This document shows, one piece after another, positions 1-5,095 of a DNA stretch of 7,837 bases. Both the position numbers and the translations under genes were made by a program. Under the pieces are notes generated by a model. The model saw only the letters and a program-made list of their open reading frames with translations. It was not told the origin of the DNA and ran no database searches. Source of the stretch: Thermoleophilia bacterium (lineage in GTDB: Bacteria; Actinomycetota; Thermoleophilia; Gaiellales; Gaiellaceae); assembly GCA_029858755.1 (NCBI GenBank), contig JAOUEK010000076.1, positions 1-7,837 of the forward strand. The letters run 5' to 3'. The first letter of the stretch is position 1. Each line of letters starts with the position of its first letter.

Positions 1-483
1 CGTGGCCCAGTACGCGGTCTGGTCCCAGGGCAGCAGGTATCCGGTGAAGCCCTCCGCCATGCCGGTGACGAGCAGCAGCACGCCGAGGATCCAGTTCAGC
101 TCGCGCGGGTACTTGTAGGCGCCGAAGAGGAAGACGCGCCCCATGTGCAGGAACATGAGGATGATGAAGACGCTGGCGCCCCACTTGTGCATGCCGCGCA
201 CGAGCCAGCCGAGGGTGACCTCGTCGGTGATCTTGACCACGGACTCGTACGCGCGGTCGGGATCGGGCTTGTAGTACATGGCGAGGATCACGCCGGTGAC
301 CGCCTGCACGATGAACGCCGTCAGCGTCGCCGACCCGAGCGTCTGCATCCAGTTGATGTCCCGCGGCACCTTGCGGAACAGGAACCACTTCGTGTAGCCG
401 ACGAGGCCGGAGCGCTCCTCGACCCAGTCGAGCGGGTAGAGGGCGACCGCCTCGATCTGCTTGCGGCGGGCCGACTTGGGCAT
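1..483 (-). CDS. qcrB: Menaquinol-cytochrome c reductase cytochrome b subunit, N-terminal part (cut by window edge)
   Basis: This is the haem-b membrane subunit of the bc complex, which oxidises menaquinol and passes electrons to the Rieske centre and to haem. The visible 161 residues start at the ATG that shares its A with the TGA of the Rieske gene. Residues 19-26 read DWVEERSG, as in Bacillus-type QcrB. Membrane helix 1 is about residues 50-71. Helix 2 is about 96-120 and carries His99 and His113, 14 apart, matching the helix B haem ligands. Helix 3 starts near 130 and carries the GYLLPWDQ motif at 148-155, close to GYSLPWDQ of b6-type proteins. The other haem ligands, expected on helix D, lie beyond the window, so I cannot tell whether the protein is split (b6/subunit IV) or full length. 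The one-base overlap suggests translational coupling to the Rieske gene. Confidence 0.93.
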   Translation of the reverse strand, partial: MPKSARRKQIEAVALYPLDWVEERSGLVGYTKWFLFRKVPRDINWMQTLGSATLTAFIVQAVTGVILAMYYKPDPDRAYESVVKITDEVTLGWLVRGMHKWGASVFIILMFLHMGRVFLFGAYKYPRELNWILGVLLLVTGMAEGFTGYLLPWDQTAYWAT

Positions 484-1406
484 CAGCTTCGCGACCCCGG
501 CGTCGGGATCGGGTAGAGGAAGCGCTCGACCCCGTCCACGTGCACGCCGGGATAGGCGTGGTAGTACTTGGAGATCTTGGCGCTGGCGCCGTTGCCCAGC
601 ACTTCGCCGACGCTGTAGAGGCGGCCGAGGATCAGGTTGCCGTTCACGATCGAGAACTCGTAGCGGTCGAGGGCGCGCACGGGCGGACCTGCGGTGCGGT
701 TGCCCTCACCGTCGTAGAGGCCGCCGTGGCACGGGCAGCCGAAGCTCGCGGCGAGCACGGGTTGCAGCGTCACCGGCGGCTTCCCGTCCGCCGCGTACTC
801 GAGGGGGCTGCCGTCGGCGGGGCCGTTCGGCTGGATCGGGCAGCCGAGATGGACGCAGCGGCTGAAGACGATGGAGAAGCTGGGCTGGCCGTCGGTGGTG
901 AGCCCGTTGTTGCGGACGAAGGCGGTGCGCCGCGACACCTCGCCGATGTCGGGGTCCTCGACGTAGGTGGTGATCACGTACTTGCCCTCGGGGAAGTTCG
1001 AGATCGGCCCGAGGTCGACATCGGACGTCTTCACGCCGTCGCCGACGAACGAGGGCAGCACCATGAAGCCGAGCGAGGGCACGGTGACAGCAGCGCCGAT
1101 CAGGCCTCCGAGGCCGATCGTCGCCGCACCGAGGAACATCCCGCGGTCGTAGGTCTCCATCGCCGGCTCGGCCGTGGCCGCGACCGGCTCGGCCTCCGCG
1201 ACGGCCGGCGCCGGGGTGGCGTGGCGCAGCGTGAGCTCGCGCACCCAGAGCCAGCCGAAGACGACGGCGATCACGGCGCCCACGATCAGCGCCCAGACGC
1301 TGATCACGAGCCCCACGAGGAGACAGGCGATGCCGATCGCGAAGCCGATCGGCCACAGGCTCGGGCCGGGGACCTCTGGCGTGTCGTCGTCGTGGAGGTT
1401 GCTCAC
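483..1406 (-). CDS. qcrA: Menaquinol-cytochrome c reductase Rieske iron-sulfur subunit
   Basis: This 307-residue Rieske 2Fe-2S protein takes electrons from menaquinol on the outer face of the membrane. Three hydrophobic segments lie at about 20-36, 37-54 and 90-118, matching the three-helix N-terminus of actinobacterial QcrA. Box I is C184-V-H186-L-G-C189 and box II is C224-P-C226-H227-G-G. By family rule C184, H186, C224 and H227 hold the cluster and C189-C226 form the disulfide. The gap between the boxes is 34 residues, clearly longer than in the bovine protein. DRGMFLG at 87-93 before the third segment could be a degenerate Tat-like motif (inference). I chose the GTG start because GGGAG lies 8 bases upstream and the protein then begins with a short acidic tail. 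The reading frame stays open to 1502, but those residues look like promoter sequence. The next gene, cytochrome b, overlaps by one base. Confidence 0.93.
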   Translation of the reverse strand: MSNLHDDDTPEVPGPSLWPIGFAIGIACLLVGLVISVWALIVGAVIAVVFGWLWVRELTLRHATPAPAVAEAEPVAATAEPAMETYDRGMFLGAATIGLGGLIGAAVTVPSLGFMVLPSFVGDGVKTSDVDLGPISNFPEGKYVITTYVEDPDIGEVSRRTAFVRNNGLTTDGQPSFSIVFSRCVHLGCPIQPNGPADGSPLEYAADGKPPVTLQPVLAASFGCPCHGGLYDGEGNRTAGPPVRALDRYEFSIVNGNLILGRLYSVGEVLGNGASAKISKYYHAYPGVHVDGVERFLYPIPTPGSRS

Positions 1407-1414
1407 CTGCTGGG

Positions 1415-1419
1415 CTCCC
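1415..1419 (-). promoter_or_regulatory. Ribosome binding site deciding the Rieske start
   Basis: GGGAG on the minus strand lies 8 bases before the GTG at 1406. It supports that start over upstream in-frame codons. Confidence 0.55.
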
Positions 1420-1426
1420 GCGCGGG

Positions 1427-1456
1427 ATTCAATCGCCCGCCCGTCGCCCGTGTCAA
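1427..1456 (-). promoter_or_regulatory. Predicted promoter of the qcrA-qcrB unit
   Basis: A perfect TTGACA -35 box (1451-1456) is followed after 18 bases by TTGAAT (1427-1432), which matches TATAAT at 4 of 6 positions. The start of transcription would be near 1420, just before the ribosome binding site, giving a very short leader. The site lies in the 129-base gap after the decarboxylase gene. The Rieske and cytochrome b genes could therefore be expressed separately from that gene. This is prediction from sequence only. Confidence 0.5.
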
Positions 1457-1467
1457 CGACGTGACGG

Positions 1468-1485
1468 ATGCGGCATGGGCCGCAT
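1468..1485 (-). terminator. Hairpin after the decarboxylase gene, possible weak terminator
   Basis: ATGCGGC and GCCGCAT form a perfect 7-bp stem around a 4-base loop, about 50 bases after the decarboxylase stop. No T-run follows on the minus strand, so it is not a classical intrinsic terminator. It lies just upstream of the -35 box of the Rieske promoter, so it could also be an operator. Confidence 0.3.
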
Positions 1486-1535
1486 GAGGGGGGATTCTGC
1501 ACTGTGGGGTCGGATCGCGCACCCCCAACCGGTCG

Positions 1536-2978
1536 TCAGATGCCGTACTCGGCCCAGCGGCGGTCGACGAGGGCCTTCACCTCGGCGCTCATCTCGATCT
1601 CCGCGGGCCACTCCCGCGTGCCCTCGGCGGGCCCCTTCGTCGTGGCGTCGATGCCGACCTTGCCGCCGTAGGAGGGGAGCAGGCTTGCGTGGTCGAGCTG
1701 GTCGATCGGCCCCTCGGCGAGCTCGAGGTCGCGCTTGGGGTCGACGTTGGCGCAGACGTGGAAGAAGACCTGCTCGTAGTCGTGCACGTCGACGTGCTCG
1801 TCGACGACGACCACCGACTTGGAGAGCGAGAGCAGCCCGAGCCCCCACACGGCGTGCATCACCTTGCGCGCGTGCCCGGGGAAGCGCTTGCGGATGGAGA
1901 CGATCACGCAGTTGTGGAAGGTCCCGGCCGTGGGCAGGTCGTAATCGACGATCTCGGGCACGCTCATCCGAATCGCGGGCAGGAAGATCCGCTCGGTGGC
2001 CTTCGCCAGCCACTCGTCCTCGGCGGGCGGCTTCCCCACCACGATCGAGGGGTAGATCGCGTCGCGGCGCATCGTGATCGCCGAGATGCGGAAGATCGGG
2101 AACTCCTCCGGAGGCGTGTAGAAGCCGGTGTGGTCGCCGAAGGGCCCCTCCATGCCCACGTCGCTCGCGTCGACCCATCCCTCGAGCACGATCTCGGCGT
2201 TGGCGGGCACCTGCAGGTCGACGGTCTTGCAGTCCACGAGCTGGACGGGCGAGCCCTTGAGGAAGCCCGCGACCATCAGCTCGCCGACGTGCTTGGGCAG
2301 CGGCGCGCTCGCGGAGTACGCGGTCACCGGGTCGAGGCCGATCGCGACGGCGACGGGGATGCGCCCGTCGGGGGCGGCGAGCAGGTCGGCGCGGCCGTCC
2401 TTGTGGATCTGCCAGTGCATGAAGGTGGAGCTGCGGTCGATCACCTGCATCCGGTACATGCCGACGTTGCGGACACCGGTCTCGCGGTCCTGCGTGATCA
2501 CCGCCGGCAGCGTGATGAACGGGGCGGGGTCGAGCGGCCAGCAGCGCTGCACGGGGAGCAGGCCGAGGTCGACGTCGTCGCCCGTGAGCACGACCTCCTG
2601 GCAGGGCCCCCTGGACACGCTCTTCGGCATCGAGTCGGCGATCGACTTCAGCTGCCCGAGCTTGCGCACCTTGTCCACCAGCCCCTGTGGTGGCTGCAGC
2701 TCGAGCACGCTCTCCAGCTTTCCGGCGACGTCGTCGAGCGCGTCCACGCCGAAGGCGAGGCACATCCGCCGCTCGCTGCCGAACTGGTTGATCAGCAGAG
2801 GCAGCTTCGAGCCCCTGACGCTCTCGAAGAGAAGCGCCGGCCCCCCGGCCTTCACCGTGCGGTCGACGATCTCGGTGATCTCGAGGTCCGGGTCGACCGG
2901 GGCGGTGACGCGACGCAACTCGCCCTCCTTCTCGAGCAGGCGGATCCACTCGCGGAGGTCGGAGGCGGGCGCGGCCAT
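1536..2978 (-). CDS. ubiD: UbiD-family prenylated-FMN decarboxylase, probably for menaquinone synthesis
   Basis: This 480-residue protein belongs to the UbiD family, which removes a carboxyl group from aromatic or unsaturated acids using prenylated FMN made by a UbiX partner (not in this window). The N-terminus LREWIRLLEKEGELRRV and the C-terminus ending RRWAEYGI are typical. N171-V-G-M-Y-R176, H192 and E233 fall where the family binds cofactor phosphate and metal. M-E277-G-P-F-G-D282-H holds the other catalytic acids, so the R-E-D triad appears intact. The length is normal. Its position upstream of the menaquinol-oxidising qcrA-qcrB suggests the late menaquinone pathway (MqnL-like), but UbiD proteins also act on other acids, so the substrate is inferred. 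The ATG has no good ribosome site; TAGACT lies 9 bases upstream, suggesting a nearly leaderless mRNA. Confidence 0.9.
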   Translation of the reverse strand: MAAPASDLREWIRLLEKEGELRRVTAPVDPDLEITEIVDRTVKAGGPALLFESVRGSKLPLLINQFGSERRMCLAFGVDALDDVAGKLESVLELQPPQGLVDKVRKLGQLKSIADSMPKSVSRGPCQEVVLTGDDVDLGLLPVQRCWPLDPAPFITLPAVITQDRETGVRNVGMYRMQVIDRSSTFMHWQIHKDGRADLLAAPDGRIPVAVAIGLDPVTAYSASAPLPKHVGELMVAGFLKGSPVQLVDCKTVDLQVPANAEIVLEGWVDASDVGMEGPFGDHTGFYTPPEEFPIFRISAITMRRDAIYPSIVVGKPPAEDEWLAKATERIFLPAIRMSVPEIVDYDLPTAGTFHNCVIVSIRKRFPGHARKVMHAVWGLGLLSLSKSVVVVDEHVDVHDYEQVFFHVCANVDPKRDLELAEGPIDQLDHASLLPSYGGKVGIDATTKGPAEGTREWPAEIEMSAEVKALVDRRWAEYGI

Positions 2979-2987
2979 CGGCGGCTC

Positions 2988-2993
2988 AGTCTA
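2988..2993 (-). promoter_or_regulatory. -10 box for the UbiD-family gene
   Basis: TAGACT (4 of 6 to TATAAT) lies 9 bases before the ATG on the minus strand. With the usual spacing, transcription would begin within 2-3 bases of the start codon, which fits the missing ribosome site. No clear -35 box is seen; that position overlaps the palindrome at 3005-3017. Confidence 0.5.
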
Positions 2994-3004
2994 CGGGCCG
3001 GGAT

Positions 3005-3031
3005 GGCGTCAGACGCCTGGTGTCAGACCCC
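3005..3031. repeat. Two tandem 13-bp palindromes in the divergent promoter region
   Basis: The first copy (3005-3017) is GGCGTC-A-GACGCC, a perfect palindrome. The second (3019-3031) is GGTGTC-A-GACCCC, with one mismatched pair. They share the core GTCAGAC, with centres 14 bp apart. The first overlaps the -35 position expected for the UbiD-family gene, so the pair could be an operator. A dispersed intergenic repeat is the alternative. Confidence 0.55.
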
Positions 3032-3060
3032 ACGCGGCGGACCCCAGAGGCACGGGACGG

Positions 3061-3073
3061 GCGGGGATCCCGC
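3061..3073. repeat. Short palindrome GCGGG-GAT-CCCGC
   Basis: This is a perfect 5-bp inverted repeat around GAT, centred about 53 bases before the plus-strand GTG at 3120. It could be a regulator site for that unit, but in GC-rich DNA such a palindrome may arise by chance. Confidence 0.25.
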
Positions 3074-3106
3074 AACGGACTGCTCATCCGCTCCAAGCGA
3101 GCGCTG

Positions 3107-3112
3107 TAGGCT
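3107..3112 (+). promoter_or_regulatory. -10 box giving a leaderless start for the plus-strand unit
   Basis: TAGGCT lies exactly 7 bases before the GTG at 3120, the distance expected when transcription starts at the first base of the start codon. No ribosome site precedes the GTG. This is the main evidence for choosing that start. No convincing -35 box is visible. Confidence 0.5.
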
Positions 3113-3119
3113 CCTGGGC

Positions 3120-3671
3120 GTGGAGCTCGAGATCCGCAAGCTCGTCGTGCAGGTGGAGGAGGTGACGCGGGAGGCCGGCCGTCCGGTCGACCCGCCCGCG
3201 CGGACGGCTCTGGCGGCGGCGGTGATCGCGAACCCGCTCGCTGGCCGCTACGAGCAGTCGCTCGACGAGCTGGCCGAGCTGGGTGCACCACTCGGCGGGC
3301 TGCTCGCGGAGCGCGCCGTGGCGGCGCTCGGTTGCGCGCCGAACGACGTCGTCGCCTACGGCAAGGGTGCGATCGTCGGCCTCGACGGCGAGCTCGAGCA
3401 CGCGGCTGCACTCCTGCACCCGCGCTTCGGAGCGCCGGTCCGGGCGGCCGTCGATCACGGCGACGCGATCATCCCCGGCACGAAGAAGGTCGCCGGCGCC
3501 GGCACGTCGATCACGGTGCCGGTCACGAACAAGGACGACATCTGGAGCTTCGACGAGATGAGCGCGGCGGAGATCGCGATCCCCGACGCGCCGCGTGACG
3601 ACGAGATCGTGGTCGTGCTCGCCCTCGCCACAGGCGGGCGGCCGCTCGCACGCGTCAAGAAGCCCGGGTAG
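3120..3671 (+). CDS. Amino acid synthesis family protein (PF06684-like)
   Basis: This is a 183-residue protein of the family named 'amino acid synthesis' (PF06684, formerly DUF1185), whose biochemical role is not settled. Recognisable blocks are EIRKLVVQVEEV near the N-terminus, ANPLAGRY at 37-44, YGKGAIVGLDGELEHAAALLHP at 80-101, AIIPGTKKVAGAGTSITVPV at 116-135 and DAPRDDEIVVVLALATGGRP at 156-175. The order and length fit a complete family member. There is no signal peptide or membrane segment, so it should be cytosolic. The frame is open far upstream, but that part is antisense to the decarboxylase gene; I chose the GTG at 3120 because family similarity begins there and a -10 box sits 7 bases before it. 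The next gene follows after two bases, so the two are probably co-transcribed. Confidence 0.8.
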   Translation: MELEIRKLVVQVEEVTREAGRPVDPPARTALAAAVIANPLAGRYEQSLDELAELGAPLGGLLAERAVAALGCAPNDVVAYGKGAIVGLDGELEHAAALLHPRFGAPVRAAVDHGDAIIPGTKKVAGAGTSITVPVTNKDDIWSFDEMSAAEIAIPDAPRDDEIVVVLALATGGRPLARVKKPG

Positions 3672-3673
3672 CG

Positions 3674-3976
3674 GTGTTCAAGGCGATCATCCTCCTCACC
3701 CGGCGCCCCGACACGAGCCCGGAGGAGTTCCGCGCATGGTGGCTCGGCGAGCACGCCGAGCTGGCGAAGGGCCTGCCCGGCCTCCGCCGCGCCGTCTTCA
3801 ACGTGGTCGGGGACGACGAGGCGGGAGTCGACGGCGTCTCGGAGATCTGGTTCGACTCGCGGGAGGCGTTCGACGCCGCCTACGCGTCCGACCACGGCAA
3901 GCGGGTCGCCGCCGATACGCTCGCGCACGTGGCGCGGCGTGAGCGGCTGCTGGTCGACGAGCGCCCCGTCGCCTGA
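3674..3976 (+). CDS. EthD-type dimeric alpha-beta barrel protein
   Basis: This 100-residue protein starts with FKAIILLTRRPDTSPEEFRAWW and continues GEHAELAKGLPGLRRAVFNVV. This matches the EthD family (PF07110): a first beta strand, an RRPD-S-EEF-W helix, then H-A and a G-L-R strand. Such proteins are small dimers with a ferredoxin-like fold. Some support monooxygenase or polyketide-cyclisation reactions, but many have no known role. I start it at GTG 3674, two bases after the stop of the preceding gene. There is no clear ribosome site, which suggests coupled translation. Pairing with the PF06684-type gene suggests they act together in the metabolism of a small molecule, but nothing here names the substrate. 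The segment after residue 60 (EIWFDSREAFDAAYASDHG) also fits the family. Confidence 0.8.
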   Translation: MFKAIILLTRRPDTSPEEFRAWWLGEHAELAKGLPGLRRAVFNVVGDDEAGVDGVSEIWFDSREAFDAAYASDHGKRVAADTLAHVARRERLLVDERPVA

Positions 3977-4015
3977 GCTCGCGCCGCCCGCTGCCCTGTC
4001 CGCGACGCAACCCCG

Positions 4016-4099
4016 TTCGCCCGTCGCCGCTCGCCGCACGACCCTCGCCGCTCGCCGCTCGCCGCTCGCCCGTCGCCGCTCGCCGCACGCCGCACCCCG
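4016..4099. repeat. Heptanucleotide tandem repeat, consensus CTCGCCG
   Basis: The stretch divides cleanly into twelve 7-base units. Most read CTCGCCG or GTCGCCG, with variants TTCGCCC, CACGACC, CTCGCCC, CACGCCG and CACCCCG. Three exact CTCGCCG units run in a row at 4044-4064. There is a higher order too: 24 bases at 4017-4040 recur exactly at 4066-4089, a shift of 49 bases or seven units. On the other strand the unit is CGGCGAG. Slippage is the likely origin. Confidence 0.85.
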
Positions 4100-4151
4100 T
4101 CGTCCGTGCGACCCCACTCGAGCCCGCGGCAGCGCCCGCCGCCGCCAGTCA

Positions 4152-4188
4152 TCTCTGCCACCTCTGCGATCTCTGCTCCTCTCTGCCA
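4152..4188. repeat. Pyrimidine-rich repeat with CTCTGC core
   Basis: CTCTGC occurs four times, at 4153, 4162, 4171 and 4181, with spacings of 9, 9 and 10 bases. Units read TCTCTGCCA, CCTCTGCGA, TCTCTGCTC and CTCTGCCA. The other strand reads as purine-rich GCAGAG units. No gene is seen in it. Confidence 0.65.
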
Positions 4189-4209
4189 TCGGCACGTGGC
4201 TCGTCGCCC

Positions 4210-4228
4210 TTGTAACTGATCGTCACAA
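4210..4228. promoter_or_regulatory. Palindromic site TTGTNAC-N5-GTNACAA
   Basis: TTGTAACTGATCGTCACAA has half-sites TTGTAAC and GTCACAA (reverse complement TTGTGAC) that agree at 6 of 7 positions. GTNAC-N5-GTNAC has the geometry reported for actinobacterial BldD boxes, but the central bases TGATC do not fit the NC(A/T)GN centre well. A binding site for another helix-turn-helix regulator is equally possible. Confidence 0.35.
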
Positions 4229-4239
4229 GGAGCTTGGAC

Positions 4240-4272
4240 ATGTGGGCGAGCACGCGCGCTAGCCGGTCGTAG
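4240..4272 (+). CDS. Possible 10-codon leader frame with strong ribosome site
   Basis: AAGGAG (4227-4232) lies 7 bases before an ATG, the best ribosome site in the window, yet the frame stops after MWASTRASRS. It could be a leader peptide for the genes that follow or the stump of a lost gene. Its ribosome site overlaps the last bases of the palindrome at 4210-4228. I see no similarity to anything known, and the match may be chance. Confidence 0.2.
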   Translation: MWASTRASRS

Positions 4273-4277
4273 CCGCG

Positions 4278-4307
4278 TTGAAGACGCCCTGAACAGGCCT
4301 TGATAGT
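4278..4307 (+). promoter_or_regulatory. Predicted promoter of the toxin-antitoxin pair
   Basis: TTGAAG (4278-4283; 4 of 6 to TTGACA) and GATAGT (4302-4307; 4 of 6 to TATAAT) are 18 bases apart. The predicted start of transcription is near 4314, shortly before the ATG at 4325. Confidence 0.35.
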
Positions 4308-4321
4308 CAGATCGCTCTGAC
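4306..4321. promoter_or_regulatory. Inverted repeat, probable autoregulatory operator
   Basis: GTCAGA and TCTGAC form a perfect 6-bp inverted repeat around TCGC. It begins within the predicted -10 box and ends 4 bases before the ATG at 4325. Antitoxins of the Phd/VapB type commonly bind such palindromes at their own promoter. Binding here is inferred. Confidence 0.45.
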
Positions 4322-4324
4322 GAC

Positions 4325-4627
4325 ATGGTCTGTGTGCGACCGCCTCGATCTCCGGCCGAGTAGCGGCGAGAGAGTCGCCTTAGCCTCGACGCGGGGCAGA
4401 CGATCACGATCACCGACGGCGTGCCGGTGGCGCAGCTCGCGCCCCTGAACGGCGTCGAGGAGGTGGACTGGGACGCCCGGATGGAGAGCCTCGAACGAAG
4501 GGGCCTGATCCGACTCCCCAAGAAGAAGCCGGACATGAAGGCGTTCCTCGACGCCCACCCGCCGGTCGAGTTCGAGGGCGGCGTGCTCGAGGACCTGCTC
4601 GAGGAGCTACGCACGAGCGACCGGTGA
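4325..4627 (+). pseudogene. vapB: Phd/VapB-type antitoxin with interrupted N-terminal part
   Basis: The C-terminal part is a recognisable antitoxin: AGQTITITDGVPVAQLAPL corresponds to the usual 'AGE-I-ITD-G-PVA-L-P' end of the DNA-binding domain. WDARMESLERRGLIRLP and a tail ending in LEDLLEELRTSDR follow, as in VapB partners of PIN toxins. The N-terminal part is damaged. ATG 4325 is in the same frame and begins MVCVR, but meets TAG at 4361-4363; the frame then stays open to 4627. A DLRPSSGE segment, which fits the expected helix, is in a different frame (4347-4370). A nonsense change, a small indel or a sequencing error could each explain this. Starting at GTG 4421 would give 68 residues that keep the toxin-binding tail but lose most of the DNA-binding domain. 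The stop overlaps the toxin start as GTGA. Confidence 0.65.
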
Positions 4628-5052
4628 GCTTCTGGGCCACCTCGGCGCTCGTGCCGACGATCGCCGTCGAGCCGACCACGAGCCACATGCGTGAGCTGCT
4701 CGGCGACGACGCCTCGGTCACGGTCTGGTGGGGAGCGATGGTCGAGCTCGCAGCCGCTATCGCGCGACAGGAGCGTTCGGCAACGCTCGGCCAAGACCTC
4801 GCCCGAGATGCATACGCTGCGCTCGACGGGGTCTCGGCACGCTGGGCCGAGATCCCCCCGACCGAGCCGCTGCGCGACGATGCACGCCGCCTCGTCCGTG
4901 TCTACGACCTTCGCGCTGCCGACGCGTTTCAGCTCGCCGCGGCGCGGGTGGCGGCGGACGGCCAGCCGGCCTCGCTGCCGTTCGTCACGCTCGACGAGCG
5001 CCTCGCGCTCGCCGCCTCGCGCGAGGGCTTCCCCGTGCTCGGGCTCGACTGA
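4624..5052 (+). CDS. vapC: VapC-type PIN-domain toxin, first catalytic Asp replaced by Ala
   Basis: This 142-residue protein has the layout of a VapC ribonuclease: FW-x-TSALVP strand at 3-11, WWGAMVELAAAIAR helix at 35-48, LRAADAFQLAAARVA at 96-110 and FVTLDERLALAASREGFPVLG at 120-140. PIN domains bind metal with acidic residues. E41, D100 and D124 are present, but residue 5, where the family has the first Asp (FWDTSALV), is Ala, encoded by GCC at 4636-4638. One base change from GAC would explain it. The length is normal and there is no stop or frameshift. The GTG start overlaps the antitoxin stop by four bases, the usual coupled arrangement. Because the first Asp is generally essential, I infer weak or no nuclease activity. 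It may be a relic, or a protein that binds RNA or antitoxin without cutting. Confidence 0.85.
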   Translation: MSFWATSALVPTIAVEPTTSHMRELLGDDASVTVWWGAMVELAAAIARQERSATLGQDLARDAYAALDGVSARWAEIPPTEPLRDDARRLVRVYDLRAADAFQLAAARVAADGQPASLPFVTLDERLALAASREGFPVLGLD

Positions 5053-5095
5053 CCGCGCACGGGGCCGGGGGAGCCGCCTGCTGCGCTCGCTCGGC

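Larger units (their letters stand above)
3977..4324. other. Intergenic stretch of about 350 bases without a convincing gene
   Basis: Open frames here translate to low-complexity Arg/Ala/Ser/Gly products dictated by the repeats. I see no family resemblance and no terminator after the EthD-type gene. The stretch holds a heptanucleotide repeat (4016-4099), a pyrimidine-rich repeat (4152-4188), a GTNAC palindrome (4210-4228), a very short frame with a strong ribosome site (4227-4272) and the predicted toxin-antitoxin promoter and operator (4278-4321). The part from about 4195 is visibly less GC-rich than its neighbours. Confidence 0.7.

Noticed and set aside
540..1487. 315-codon plus-strand frame
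   Set aside because: It is antisense to the clear Rieske gene, and its composition (many Asp, His, Glu, Arg, Val) is typical of a mirror frame.
1453..2949. 498-codon minus-strand frame over the ubiD-like gene
   Set aside because: This is another frame of the same gene, very rich in Arg, and without motifs.
1689..3119. Long plus-strand open frame running into the PF06684-type gene
   Set aside because: It is antisense to the UbiD-family gene, has no family resemblance and arises from the GC-rich codon pattern. Only the part from 3120 looks like a protein.
4016..4099. CRISPR array
   Set aside because: Units are 7 bases with no spacers and no cas gene nearby; it is a simple tandem repeat.
3939..4262. 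Plus-strand frame of 107 codons over the repeat region
   Set aside because: It begins inside the EthD-type gene and is low complexity, so it is a product of the heptamer repeat.
3880..4794. 304-codon minus-strand frame across the repeats and toxin-antitoxin pair
   Set aside because: Its product is made of repeat-encoded Arg-Ala-Ser-Gly-Glu stretches plus antisense of the antitoxin and toxin; there is no start signal and no family.
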